DNA of 64,000 nucleotides from NCBI GenBank assembly GCA_034667465.1, contig JAXDJV010000002.1, forward strand, positions 372,001 to 436,000, written 5' to 3'. Of the stretch, positions 33,401 to 41,363 are shown piece after piece. The notes below the pieces were generated by a model. It was not told the origin of the DNA. It worked only from the letters and a program-made list of their open reading frames with translations, and did no database searches. Source of the DNA: JAOBAU01 sp034667465. Lineage in GTDB: Bacteria > Acidobacteriota > Thermoanaerobaculia > Gp7-AA8. How positions within the stretch are numbered: position 1 is the stretch's first letter; each line of letters begins with the position of its first letter. The translations under genes and the position numbers were made by a program.

Positions 33401-34210
33401 GGCGCCGGCAAGACGACGCTGCTGCGCATCCTCACCGGACTGCTGATGCCGACGCGTGGCGAAGTCGCGTTTCGCGGAGTGCCGGTGGTGCCCGAGAACC
33501 TCGCCGAGTATCGAAAAGCGATCGGATTTCTGCCACAGGAGTTCAATGCGTGGAGCGGCTTCACAGCGGAAGAGTTTCTCGACTTCTGGGCGATCGAACG
33601 CGGTATCAACGATCCGCGCGAGCGCGCCGCGATGATCGGCCGCGTGCTCGAAGAGGTCGACCTCTCCGGCTCCGCGCGCCGCCGCGTCCGCGACTTCTCC
33701 GGCGGCATGCGGCAGCGCATCGGTATCGCCCGCGCGCTGCTCGGCGATCCTCCGATTCTCATCGCCGACGAGCCAACGACCGGTCTCGACATCGAATCAA
33801 GAGCGCGCTTCCGCGACCTGATGCGCGGAATTGCACGCGACCGCGTCGTCATCCTCTCGACGCACATCGCCGGCGACGTCGAAGCAACCGCCTCGCGCAT
33901 CCTGCTGCTCGATCGCGGCACGATTCGCTACGACGGTACGCCGGAGTCGCTCATCGCAAGAGCGCAGGGACGCGTGTTCGAAGAGATCGTCAGCGAAGCG
34001 GACGCACGACACCTGTCGCGCAAATATCGAGTGACGACGCGAGTGCGCGTGCGAGACGGCATTCGAATCCGCGCCGTCGTCCCGCCGGACGAACCGCTCC
34101 CCGCGCGCGCGGTCGAGCCATCGCTGGAAGAGGCGTATCTCGCCGACATCGCAACACGGCGCGCGATGAAGACCAGCGCGTTCGCGTTTCTGTCCGAGGC
34201 GTCGAGGTAG
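30476..34210 (+). CDS. RND-like permease fused to an ABC ATPase
   Basis: One 1244-residue frame. Residues 1-925 follow the RND plan: helix 1 (5-20), porter-like domain with Asp-Pro-Ala-Glu-Thr-Thr-Ala-Arg-Trp-Leu-Val-Pro-Ile-Glu, a membrane block (about 293-420), helix 7 near 428, a second porter domain, and a final block (about 767-915). The TM4 region lacks the Val-Asp-Asn relay seen in the neighbouring RND permease. Residues about 938-1165 are a complete ABC ATPase: Walker A near 972-979, Gln in Leu-Pro-Gln-Glu-Phe, signature Phe-Ser-Gly-Gly-Met near 1075, Walker B Ile-Ala-Asp-Glu-Pro-Thr-Thr-Gly-Leu-Asp, and Ser-Thr-His. No stop separates the parts, but an in-frame ATG at 33251 with AAGGA 6 nt upstream could also give a free ATPase. 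GTG start overlaps the previous stop. Confidence 0.88.
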   Translation: MKTRRLIVALAIVLLALVAAPRLRIDYAATVAMPEIAVSLSLPPGAASDPAETTARWLVPIESAIRSLGDVAGTRGQVSGNDAELTVRFRGDVDPELKTARLLSDLAPLRAKLPRDASIDVRPSMQGGSRPNLVLAVRGRDADRAARRIAEELRTADGVRDVRVWGEVLQETSVRLRDDAPPSITASAVREAIDSALHGTHIGAVRNGSRTLPLDAAATAARIDEVRIADHRLTSIANVSTAAMPQVQSSRLDGKPAVLLFVMRDESTSPFRFDNSVRERLAANVEVISNDAADLRRLLLLLTIGALAATLLLGSYVPVAIAIAANVAWLASIDVDASALIAAAIAIAGIAPLARMRRDRGAALIAAAAIAMLPVAVTLGSRALMPFIIGPARAFMIAGLSAICATMLLPATRPLFATHGLFTRRLLRNAASVVLAVTTAGFGLYAWCGTALDPKGAGRIPERGRLYVRVALPSGATLAQSVRAVENVESAAGKLSEIKRIWSIVSPENATSVLELTRAAQSPTEVAMLRVRLRSMIVVPGVVSIEEGFDRSAASRLSDDLEERPETNEEGWMYRFIMHGTNLDGMRRTADTIERRLKTAGLASRVDARWGATSSRVELVPHRDTTPQVAAAIASSLVERTVPAPRVELSDGRFLTVSAARAPRTYDDVPRERDLFATPLRSVDGVATVLSAFTPRASMVPGSAQRELGRFVLPITVNVGGHEEAQILDHREKIDRLLTNLAMPPDVSLARPSLSKLQMSREKLRAIGLATLLPLLLFAIGAIALSSTRAAFVALAPAGAAVSLTGALMMITSAAIDEPTLLAMSGAACCITAMAIIAMRVRSNVSAYRMLRHASLPAVGGSLAALLMLVPAAFIEASLRGGWRQPLLAAATMLACGSALAPMLSAAIGIVARDLRRRTSTEGQTMRHPAVWNATDDPTTLSVQNVTKVYAGGFRALHRVSFELRPGVVGLLGPNGAGKTTLLRILTGLLMPTRGEVAFRGVPVVPENLAEYRKAIGFLPQEFNAWSGFTAEEFLDFWAIERGINDPRERAAMIGRVLEEVDLSGSARRRVRDFSGGMRQRIGIARALLGDPPILIADEPTTGLDIESRARFRDLMRGIARDRVVILSTHIAGDVEATASRILLLDRGTIRYDGTPESLIARAQGRVFEEIVSEADARHLSRKYRVTTRVRVRDGIRIRAVVPPDEPLPARAVEPSLEEAYLADIATRRAMKTSAFAFLSEASR

Positions 34211-34216
34211 GGATCT

Positions 34217-34238
34217 CGGGGCGAGAACACTCTCCCCG
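34217..34238. promoter_or_regulatory. Hairpin between exporter operon and phosphoesterase gene
   Basis: CGGGGCGAG and CTCTCCCCG pair with one mismatch around an AACA loop, ending 3 nt before the ATG at 34242. It could terminate the operon weakly or mask the next start. No T-run follows. Confidence 0.35.
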
Positions 34239-34241
34239 TTC

Positions 34242-35972
34242 ATGACCATCAAACACGTCGTCGTCGTGATGCTCGAGAACCGTTCGTTCGACAACGTGCT
34301 CAGCGCGCTCAAAGGCACGCCACCGACGCATACGAACGAAGGACCGGCCGGCTCCGTTGCAACACACGCGGCCGCCGCGAAACGGATCGGCGACAGCGGG
34401 GCGACCTATGCCGGAACGACGCTCCCGCTCATCGATCCGGGCGAGAAGTTCTCCGACATGGCGCAGCAGTTTCTCAATGAGACCGCGGGCGACAACCCAT
34501 ACGACAACTACGACTCGAATGCGCCGATGAGCGGCTTCGTGAACAACTACGCCGCGCAGAAAACGGTGAAGGTGCCGACTGAGAACCTGCCCGACGTCAT
34601 GGCGTACCTGACTCCGGAACAGCTTCCGGTCACCTCGTTTCTGGCGCGCAACTACGGTGTTTGTGAACGATGGTTCGCGTCGGTGCCGACGCAGACGTAC
34701 GCCAACCGCGCATTCGCGCTGACCGCGGCACCGTCGGTGCACGCCAGTGCGTTCAAAACGTACAGCCTCATCGAAGATGCGGAGTACTACCTCCCGCTCG
34801 TCGACCCGATCGAGATGCCGTCCCTGCTTGCGCTACTCGATACAGAGATGCCAAAGAAACCCAATCCTGTGCAGCCGCCGTACTGGAAGGTCTACTTTCA
34901 CGATTACTCGATCGCTGAGCAGACCGTGCCGTACGTCGCGAACAAGGCCGGCGATCCGAAGAACAACGTCGCCAGGTACGACGATTGCGACTGGGGACCA
35001 ACGAAGCCATCAACGTTCGTCGAAGACGTGAAGCAGGGAACGCTTCCGCCGTTTTCGTTCATCGAACCGCGGTACTTTGACAACTGCGCGACGAACCACC
35101 TGCCGCCGAACAGCAATCATCCCGGCGCATCAAATCAACTGACGACGACGGAAATCATCGAGGGGGGTAAAAACCCGGTGACGCCGACGAATCCGCCGAT
35201 CGACGTCGCAACTTCCGAAGCATTTCTGATGGACGTTTACAACCGTCTGCGATGCAGCGCTCTCTGGGCGGATACGCTGCTGATCATTACCTACGACGAG
35301 CACGGCGGAATTTACGACTCCGTGCCGCCGCCGAGTGCGAACCCGCCGGGCACGATCAATTGGGACGGTAAGAAACCGAAGCACGCACCGGACAGCGTGC
35401 CGCCGTGCTCGAACTTCGATAAAAGCGCCGACGGTTTCGAGTTCACCGTTTACGGCGGACGGGTACCGGCGATCATCGTCTCGGCGTACACCGCGCCGGG
35501 ACCGATCGCTGTTCCAGCCGCGGACAAGCCGCCGTTCGAGCACGCCTCGATCGTCCGCACCGTTCGCGACATCTTCGACCTCGGCGACCCTCTGAACGAC
35601 CGCGACGCGAATGCACCGAGCCTGCTCGACAGCCTCGGGTCGATGAACGAGACGGAAAAGATCGGCGGGATCATCGTGGCCGGCCCGAGGTCGCCGGTGC
35701 TCACGTATTCGAATGGCGTAGTCGCGCCGTCGTCAGCGACGCGCATCTTCGCGAATGCAGGACGCGATGCAGGACGCAACGTTCCGATCGTGCCGTCGAC
35801 GAATGAACCGTGGCTTACCGCCTCGATCAGCGAGTTGTGCGATCAGCTCGTGCAACTCGCGATCGTCGCCGACAACCTGCCGCAGGGCAGCGGCCCGTTC
35901 ACCGCCAACGTGATCCTGAATGCCAGCGCATGCGCCCCACTCACAATCCCCGTAACACTCACGCTGACGTAA
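34242..35972 (+). CDS. Phospholipase C / acid phosphatase family phosphoesterase
   Basis: The 576-residue protein matches the phosphoesterase family that includes bacterial phospholipases C and AcpA. It begins Ile-Lys-His-Val-Val-Val-Val-Met-Leu-Glu-Asn-Arg-Ser-Phe-Asp, the metal-binding N-terminal signature. It also has Ser-Phe-Ile-Glu-Pro-Arg-Tyr-Phe-Asp, Thr-Tyr-Asp-Glu-His-Gly-Gly-Ile-Tyr-Asp (metal ligands) and Pro-Phe-Glu-His-Ala-Ser-Ile-Val-Arg-Thr. Such enzymes hydrolyse phosphate esters or phospholipid head groups. No signal peptide is visible at this start, unlike many relatives. A C-terminal beta-domain of about 100 residues follows. It begins 31 nt after the exporter operon, with no clear ribosome-binding site. 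Confidence 0.88.
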   Translation: MTIKHVVVVMLENRSFDNVLSALKGTPPTHTNEGPAGSVATHAAAAKRIGDSGATYAGTTLPLIDPGEKFSDMAQQFLNETAGDNPYDNYDSNAPMSGFVNNYAAQKTVKVPTENLPDVMAYLTPEQLPVTSFLARNYGVCERWFASVPTQTYANRAFALTAAPSVHASAFKTYSLIEDAEYYLPLVDPIEMPSLLALLDTEMPKKPNPVQPPYWKVYFHDYSIAEQTVPYVANKAGDPKNNVARYDDCDWGPTKPSTFVEDVKQGTLPPFSFIEPRYFDNCATNHLPPNSNHPGASNQLTTTEIIEGGKNPVTPTNPPIDVATSEAFLMDVYNRLRCSALWADTLLIITYDEHGGIYDSVPPPSANPPGTINWDGKKPKHAPDSVPPCSNFDKSADGFEFTVYGGRVPAIIVSAYTAPGPIAVPAADKPPFEHASIVRTVRDIFDLGDPLNDRDANAPSLLDSLGSMNETEKIGGIIVAGPRSPVLTYSNGVVAPSSATRIFANAGRDAGRNVPIVPSTNEPWLTASISELCDQLVQLAIVADNLPQGSGPFTANVILNASACAPLTIPVTLTLT

Positions 35973-36041
35973 CCACGAGGAGCCTCACGTAGTGCCGGCT
36001 ATGCCTCACACGCACCGGGCCGTGCCCGGCGTGGCCGGCGG

Positions 36042-36118
36042 TGGTGTCCCCGGCTGGGATCGAACCAGCGACCCACAGCTTAGAAGGCTGTTGCTCTATC
36101 CGACTGAGCTACGGGGAC
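36042..36118 (-). tRNA. tRNA-Arg(TCT)
   Basis: The minus strand gives acceptor GTCCCCG/CGGGGAC, anticodon loop CTTCTAA with anticodon TCT, and T-arm GGTTCGATCCC. CCA is encoded (36042-36044). Confidence 0.96.
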
Positions 36119-36142
36119 ATGAGGTGAAGGAAGGCCGCCTCG

Positions 36143-36221
<79 letters not shown>

Positions 36222-36251
36222 AGACGCGTGACAAATGGTGATGCGGAGCAG

Positions 36252-36683
36252 TTAAACCGCGCGAGCGTGACTTGCATTCTCGTGGTGCATCGGCAGCACC
36301 GCTTCCCACTTGTTGGCGTCGGCGGTATTGAGGATGAACTCGAAGCAATGCCCGTGCGATCTGATGCGCAGCGCGCGGCCGGAAGCCACCGCGTGGCCGG
36401 TCGCCGTCTCATCGTCGTACTCGATCTCATCGATCTGCGTGATGTCGAGTGAAGCCTGCAGATCGGCGTTCTCGTAATAGAAACAATCGTCCGTCAGGGC
36501 GACGACGACCGGGATCTTCTCCATCCCTTCCACATACGAGGCTTCAGTCACGATTTTCGATGAGCCGCGTCGCTTCGCCGCGATCGCCTCGAGGACGTCA
36601 TGAGAGCGGAACTTGAGGAACAACCAGACGAGGACGGCCATAACGACGAGTCCCACGACGGTGATGGTACCGAGCCAGGGCAT
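36252..36683 (-). CDS. Single-pass membrane hypothetical protein
   Basis: I do not recognise this 143-residue protein. It has one N-terminal membrane helix (about 5-25, Ile-Thr-Val-Val-Gly-Leu-Val-Val-Met-Ala-Val-Leu-Val-Trp-Leu-Phe) followed by a soluble domain that looks all-beta, with Asp-Asp-Glu-Thr-Ala and Arg-Ser-His-Gly-His-Cys-Phe-Glu-Phe strands resembling a small PH-like fold. AGGAGGAGC lies directly upstream of the ATG, a strong ribosome-binding site. It is on the same strand as the tRNA-Pro/tRNA-Arg pair 30 nt downstream. Confidence 0.75.
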   Translation of the reverse strand: MPWLGTITVVGLVVMAVLVWLFLKFRSHDVLEAIAAKRRGSSKIVTEASYVEGMEKIPVVVALTDDCFYYENADLQASLDITQIDEIEYDDETATGHAVASGRALRIRSHGHCFEFILNTADANKWEAVLPMHHENASHARAV

Positions 36684-36834
36684 ACGCTCCTCCTCAGGAA
36701 GATCTGTTGTTGATTCCGAAACAATTTACTCCGTTTCGACACAAACGTCGACGACGCATTGAGGATGTACGAGCCTTTTCGTCTGTTGTTTCGAGCTCAT
36801 CCGCAGCGCGCGGATGCAGCGGTAGAATGGGGTG

Positions 36835-37311
36835 ATGCCGGAAGGGAAGCGGAAGACGCGCAACGAGCATTCGTCGGGCGGTGCCGTGATTTCCTTTCGC
36901 GATGGAGCCGCATTCGTGGCCATGATTGCGACGCGCAATCGGACGCGCTGGGGCCTGCCGAAAGGCGCCGTCGTCGAAGGCGAAACCTCCGAGCAGGCCG
37001 CGTTACGCGAAGTGCTCGAGGAGACCGGCCTTGAAGCGAGCGTCGTTAAACTGCTCGACACGATCGAGTACTTCTTTCGCGCCGGAGACACGCTCATCAG
37101 GAAACGGGTCGACTTCTACCTGATGAACTACGTCGGCGGGACGCTCACGCCGCAGCTCAGCGAGGTGGACGACGTCGAGTGGGTTTCGCTGCCGGAGTCG
37201 CTCGCGCGGGCGAGCTTCGAGTCCGAGCGGAAGCTTTTGGAGACGGCGCTTTCCGAGCTCGAGCAGGTTCGCTCGGCCGTGCTGGCTTCTTCTTCGCCGG
37301 CGCCTTCGTAG
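36835..37311 (+). CDS. NUDIX hydrolase
   Basis: The 158-residue protein contains a canonical Nudix box from Gly44 to Leu66 (Gly-x5-Glu-x7-Arg-Glu-Val-x-Glu-Glu-x-Gly-Leu), which binds metal and hydrolyses nucleoside diphosphates linked to another moiety. Arg-Trp-Gly-Leu-Pro-Lys-Gly precedes it. The type resembles diadenosine polyphosphate or 8-oxo-dGTP hydrolases, but substrate is not set by the sequence. A GTG one codon upstream is an alternative start. Its last 155 nt overlap the 3' end of the LigD-like gene on the opposite strand. Confidence 0.93.
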   Translation: MPEGKRKTRNEHSSGGAVISFRDGAAFVAMIATRNRTRWGLPKGAVVEGETSEQAALREVLEETGLEASVVKLLDTIEYFFRAGDTLIRKRVDFYLMNYVGGTLTPQLSEVDDVEWVSLPESLARASFESERKLLETALSELEQVRSAVLASSSPAPS

Positions 37312-37999
37312 CAGCTTTCTTCTTCGCCGGCGATTTCTTTTTCGCCGCTTTCAGACGACTCGCCACCGTCGGCGCGGCGCCACCTTTCAGCGGATCGCTT
37401 CGATTGCTGTTCCAGACATTCTTCGGACTGACATCTTCGACAGAGCGATTCGATACGACGGAAAGTGGCGCGACCTCCGTCACGTCCACTTTCTCGTTCG
37501 CGTACTCATCGCGATGCTTCAGCAGCAGCCACTCGTTTCCTTTATCCGAGCGTGAGCGGCCGCCGATCTTCACCAGCGCCCACTCGCCGAACATCTTCTT
37601 TCCGTAGAGTCGGAACGTCAGCTTCCCCGACCTGATTGCTTTCACCGGATCGTCGCCGGGCTCGATGAACTCCCACTCACCTTCGTCCCAGATGATTACG
37701 TTTCCGCCGCCGTACTGGCCCGCGGGGATGACGCCCTCGAACTTCGCGTAATCGTACGGATGATCCTCCGTCATCATCGCCAGCCGCTTCACGGACGGGT
37801 CGTATGACGGACCTTTCGGCACCGCCCACGACTTCAGCACGCCTTCCATCTCGAGGCGAAAGTCGTAGTGAAGATGCGACGCCTGATGTTTCTGGATGAC
37901 GAAGATCGGCAGCTTGCCGCGCTTCGGTTTTCCGCCGGCCGGCTCCGGCGTTTCGCCGAAGTCGCGCATCTTCCGATACTTGTGCAGCAGGTCGGGCAT
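37157..37999 (-). CDS. Stand-alone LigD-type 3'-phosphoesterase domain protein
   Basis: The 280-residue protein corresponds to the phosphoesterase domain of bacterial LigD, which trims 3' ends during non-homologous end joining. Marks are Phe-Val-Ile-Gln-Lys-His-Gln-Ala-Ser-His-Leu-His-Tyr-Asp-Phe-Arg-Leu-Glu (catalytic His residues), Ser-Trp-Ala-Val-Pro-Lys-Gly-Pro, and Gly-x-Ile-Pro-x-Gly-Gln-Tyr-Gly. No ligase or polymerase domain follows. Residues after about 205 are a Lys/Ala/Pro-rich tail, typical of DNA-binding tails. The tail lies antisense to the NUDIX gene. It starts 9 nt after ku, so the two form an operon. Confidence 0.9.
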   Translation of the reverse strand: MPDLLHKYRKMRDFGETPEPAGGKPKRGKLPIFVIQKHQASHLHYDFRLEMEGVLKSWAVPKGPSYDPSVKRLAMMTEDHPYDYAKFEGVIPAGQYGGGNVIIWDEGEWEFIEPGDDPVKAIRSGKLTFRLYGKKMFGEWALVKIGGRSRSDKGNEWLLLKHRDEYANEKVDVTEVAPLSVVSNRSVEDVSPKNVWNSNRSDPLKGGAAPTVASRLKAAKKKSPAKKKAATKAPAKKKPARPSEPARARKAPSPKASARTRSSPARATPAAKPTRRRPPR

Positions 38000-38008
38000 G
38001 GCGATACG

Positions 38009-38890
38009 TTACGACGCCTTCCGCCGTTTGTGGACGGCGGTGCTGCGCGATTTTGCAGCCGTTGTGCGGCGGCCCTTCGCCGATTTCGCGGCTCGTTTCG
38101 GTGCGCGTCGCGTCGCTCCGCTTCCGAGCGAACGCCGCAGCGCTTCCATGATGTCGATGACCTCGGCGGACTTCTTCTCTTCCTCCGGTTCTTCCGGCGT
38201 AATCGATTTGCCGCGCGACTTCGCACGGATGCGATCGATCAGCCGCTCGCGATACTCATCCTTGTACTGCAGCGGATTGAACTTCTTTTCGGTCAGCTCA
38301 TCGATCAGCATCTCGGCGAGCTTCACCTCTTTCTCTTTCACCTCGCCGCTTTCGATCTCCATCGCGCCGAAGTCGCGCACTTCGTCCGCGTAATACATCG
38401 TGTGGAGCACGAGCCCCTTCTCGAACGGACGAAGGATCACCAGATGCTCGCGATGCGCGGAGACCCAGCGCGCGAGCGCAACCTTTCCCTGCTTCTTCAT
38501 CGCGGAAGCGAGCAGCTTGTACGTCTTCGAGCCGCCGGCAGCCGGCCCGAGGAAGTACGCCTTCTCGAAAAAGACCGGATCGATCTGGTCGAGGGAGAGG
38601 AACTCGGTGATGTCGAGCGCGCGATTGTCGTCGCTCTCCAGCGATTCGATCTCCTCATCGGTGAACGTCACGTATTTGCTCTTGCTGATCGCATAAGCGC
38701 GCACGAGCTCATCCGATTCGACGATTTTCTTGTGATGCGGACACCACCATTTGCGATTGACGCGCGTGCCACAGCTTTCGTGCAGCAGGTTGAAGTGGAT
38801 GTCTTCCGACTTCGTGGCGGTGTAGAAGCGGACCGGAATCGAAACCAGTCCGAATGAGATCGTGGCGTTGCGCAGAGGCCTGAGTGCCAT
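38009..38890 (-). CDS. ku: Non-homologous end joining protein Ku
   Basis: Bacterial Ku binds double-strand DNA ends as a homodimer and recruits LigD. The 293-residue protein begins Met-Ala-Leu-Arg-Pro-Leu-Arg-Asn-Ala-Thr-Ile-Ser-Phe-Gly-Leu-Val-Ser-Ile-Pro-Val, the family start. It has the Cys-Gly-Thr-Arg-Val and Trp-Cys-Pro-His segment and the Lys-Tyr-Val-Thr-Phe-Thr-Asp-Glu-Glu core, and ends in a Lys/Arg-rich tail. ATG 38890 is chosen over 38917 because GGAGGAACGT lies just upstream. The phosphoesterase partner gene follows directly. Confidence 0.95.
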   Translation of the reverse strand: MALRPLRNATISFGLVSIPVRFYTATKSEDIHFNLLHESCGTRVNRKWWCPHHKKIVESDELVRAYAISKSKYVTFTDEEIESLESDDNRALDITEFLSLDQIDPVFFEKAYFLGPAAGGSKTYKLLASAMKKQGKVALARWVSAHREHLVILRPFEKGLVLHTMYYADEVRDFGAMEIESGEVKEKEVKLAEMLIDELTEKKFNPLQYKDEYRERLIDRIRAKSRGKSITPEEPEEEKKSAEVIDIMEALRRSLGSGATRRAPKRAAKSAKGRRTTAAKSRSTAVHKRRKAS

Positions 38891-39003
38891 ACGTTCCTCC
38901 GCCTGAGGACTTTGCATTCGTCGTTCCAGACGCGTCCATGCGGAAGTTGCTGATTCATCTATACTTCACGCGGCTTCGTTCTTGCAGAAACGGCCGCTCG
39001 GAC

Positions 39004-41322
39004 ATGGACTCGTCCATCCGCAAAATGCTGTGGGGCGCGTTCGCGGCCCTGACGGTTCTCGTAATTCTCGGCCTTGCGCTGACGCTGACGGTGTTGCAGA
39101 TCGGCCGCCGCCAGGAGTACCGCATCGTGCATGGCAGCGCGCCGCTCATCGACGCCGTAAATTCGATGGGACTCGACATCACCACGATGGTGTCGGCCGC
39201 GCGCGGCTACGTCGTGCAGCAGCAATCGCAGTTCGTGCAGCAGTACGACGACGCCGTCCGCGACTTCGAGAAGTCCGACCGGCAGGCGACGGAACTGACC
39301 GACGATCCACACGATTTCCAGATCGTCACCGACATGCGCCGCCATTACGCCGACGTCAAGGGGCTCGCCGACAAGCAGTTCCGGCTGGCGCACGACGGAA
39401 AAATCCTGGAAGCATCGGACGTGATGCTCGAGCTGGCGCGCATCCGCCGCGCCGCTCCCGATTACGTCGGCATCCTCACCGAGAACCATCGCCGCTCGGA
39501 AAGCGAGGACCTCGAACACCTCGGCATGCTGCGGCAGGAACTGGCGCTGCTCATGATCGTCATCAGCCTCGTCATCGTCGGCATCGGCGGCTACGCGATC
39601 TCGTTCGTGCAGCGCTCGCTGATGCAGTCGATCACGCGTCAGGTCAAACGGACCGAAACGATGATCGCCGGAATGGCCGACGGCGTGATGCTCGTCGACA
39701 AAGACGGCAGGACGGTTTTCATCAATCCGGCCGGTCAAAAACTTCTCGGCCGTTCCGACGTCGGCATTCCGATCTTCCAGCACGCCGACGTCTATTCGCT
39801 GCGCAATGAAGAAGGACGATCGATCGATCCGCGAGAGCTGCCGGCGGCACAGGCGCTCTCGACCGGACGCGCCATCAACGACGTCACGATGTTCATCGAT
39901 CGCAAAGACCGCGGCAAACAGGTCGCGATCTCGATGACGGCGACGCCGCTTCACGATGACGGCCATGTCTCCGGCGCCATCGTGACGTTCCGCGACATCA
40001 CCGAGCGCCGGCGCCTCGAAGAGGAGATGCAGCTTCAGGCCGAGCGCGCGCAAATCCTCGCCGACGCCGGCGCGTTCTTCGCCAGCAACATCGATCCGGT
40101 CTGGGTCACGCAGGCGATCGCCGAGCGGATCGCGGAAGTGCTCGGTGACTGGTCAGCGGTCATCCTCAAATCAAACGACTCGAACGAGCTGCGGGTCGCG
40201 GCGATCCATCACCGCGACATGACGTCGCTCGGCCTCGCGTGGTCGTACATCTATCGACAGCCGCTCGTCGTCGGAGAAGGAATCATCGGCCAGGTCGTCA
40301 GCACCGGCTATCCGTCGCTGATGTCGAACGTCGGCAACGTCACGCAGAGCTCGCACAGCGACGAGACGTCGTATCACGCGCCGTCGATGAAGCTGGCGTC
40401 GCTGCTCATCCTTCCGCTTCGCACGCGCCGCGAGATCCTCGGCGTCCTCGTCATCGCCGCGAACGATCCCCGGCGCGTCATGACGGACGACAAACTGCCG
40501 CTGGCCGAGGTGCTCGCGGAACGCGCGGCGCTGGCGATCGAGAATGCGAAGCTCTACACGGAACAGGTCGAAGCGCGGCGTAAGGTTGAAGATCTTTCGC
40601 GACTGAAGGACGAGTTCCTTTCGATCGCGTCGCACGAACTGCGAACGCCGGTTACGTCGATCAAAGGCTATACGCAGCTGGCGAAGACGCTCATTCGTGA
40701 GAACGACCTCGCGACTTCCGAGGAGTATCTCGATATCGCGCTCGACCAGATCGATCGGATGTCGCGATTGATTCTCGAGCTGCTCGACGTGTCGCGCATC
40801 GAGACCGGACGACTGGAAATTCGCCGCGAACCGATCCAGTGGTCGACGTTCGTGCGCGACGTCGTCCATCGCCATCACACCACGGTTGGCGATCGCCGGT
40901 TCCATCTCAACGTTCCCGACGACAACGACGGCAAAGTCGTGATCGGCGATCGCGATCGCCTCGAACAGGTCCTCGGCAACCTCCTCGAAAACGCGGTGAA
41001 GTATTCGCCGGATGGCAGCGAGATCTACGTCAGCGTCGATGAGAAGCCCGAGTCGATCGTCACTTCGGTTTGCGACCGCGGCATCGGCATTCCGACCGAC
41101 GAGCTCGCGCAGGTCTTCGAGCGCTTCCACCGCGGACGCCACGTGTCGTCGACGAACTACGGCGGCCTCGGGCTCGGCCTTTACATCACCAAACAGATCG
41201 TCGAACGGCACAGCGGCTCGATCTGGGTCGACAGCAAGGAGGGGAGCGGCACGACGTTCTACTTCTCGCTGCCGGTCGTGAACGTTCCCGCAACCGCGCC
41301 GGCGGCTTCGGCCGCAAACTGA
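39004..41322 (+). CDS. Membrane sensor histidine kinase (CHASE3-like, PAS, GAF)
   Basis: The 772-residue kinase has a membrane helix near 10-35, an extracytoplasmic four-helix region (about 40-185, CHASE3-like), a second helix (about 185-205), a PAS domain (about 220-345), a GAF domain (about 360-520), a HisKA domain with His544 in Ser-His-Glu-Leu-Arg-Thr-Pro, and an HATPase domain (Asn-Leu-Leu-Glu-Asn-Ala-Val-Lys-Tyr-Ser, Asp-Arg-Gly-Ile-Gly-Ile, Gly-Leu-Gly-Leu-Gly-Leu-Tyr). No response regulator is adjacent, so it is an orphan kinase. In-frame ATGs at 38938 and 38884 are alternatives; 39004 best fits the first helix, but no clear ribosome-binding site decides it. Confidence 0.9.
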   Translation: MDSSIRKMLWGAFAALTVLVILGLALTLTVLQIGRRQEYRIVHGSAPLIDAVNSMGLDITTMVSAARGYVVQQQSQFVQQYDDAVRDFEKSDRQATELTDDPHDFQIVTDMRRHYADVKGLADKQFRLAHDGKILEASDVMLELARIRRAAPDYVGILTENHRRSESEDLEHLGMLRQELALLMIVISLVIVGIGGYAISFVQRSLMQSITRQVKRTETMIAGMADGVMLVDKDGRTVFINPAGQKLLGRSDVGIPIFQHADVYSLRNEEGRSIDPRELPAAQALSTGRAINDVTMFIDRKDRGKQVAISMTATPLHDDGHVSGAIVTFRDITERRRLEEEMQLQAERAQILADAGAFFASNIDPVWVTQAIAERIAEVLGDWSAVILKSNDSNELRVAAIHHRDMTSLGLAWSYIYRQPLVVGEGIIGQVVSTGYPSLMSNVGNVTQSSHSDETSYHAPSMKLASLLILPLRTRREILGVLVIAANDPRRVMTDDKLPLAEVLAERAALAIENAKLYTEQVEARRKVEDLSRLKDEFLSIASHELRTPVTSIKGYTQLAKTLIRENDLATSEEYLDIALDQIDRMSRLILELLDVSRIETGRLEIRREPIQWSTFVRDVVHRHHTTVGDRRFHLNVPDDNDGKVVIGDRDRLEQVLGNLLENAVKYSPDGSEIYVSVDEKPESIVTSVCDRGIGIPTDELAQVFERFHRGRHVSSTNYGGLGLGLYITKQIVERHSGSIWVDSKEGSGTTFYFSLPVVNVPATAPAASAAN

Positions 41323-41363
41323 AATATCACCAACAGAGCGGGGTTGTCGTGCGTACGCCAGGC

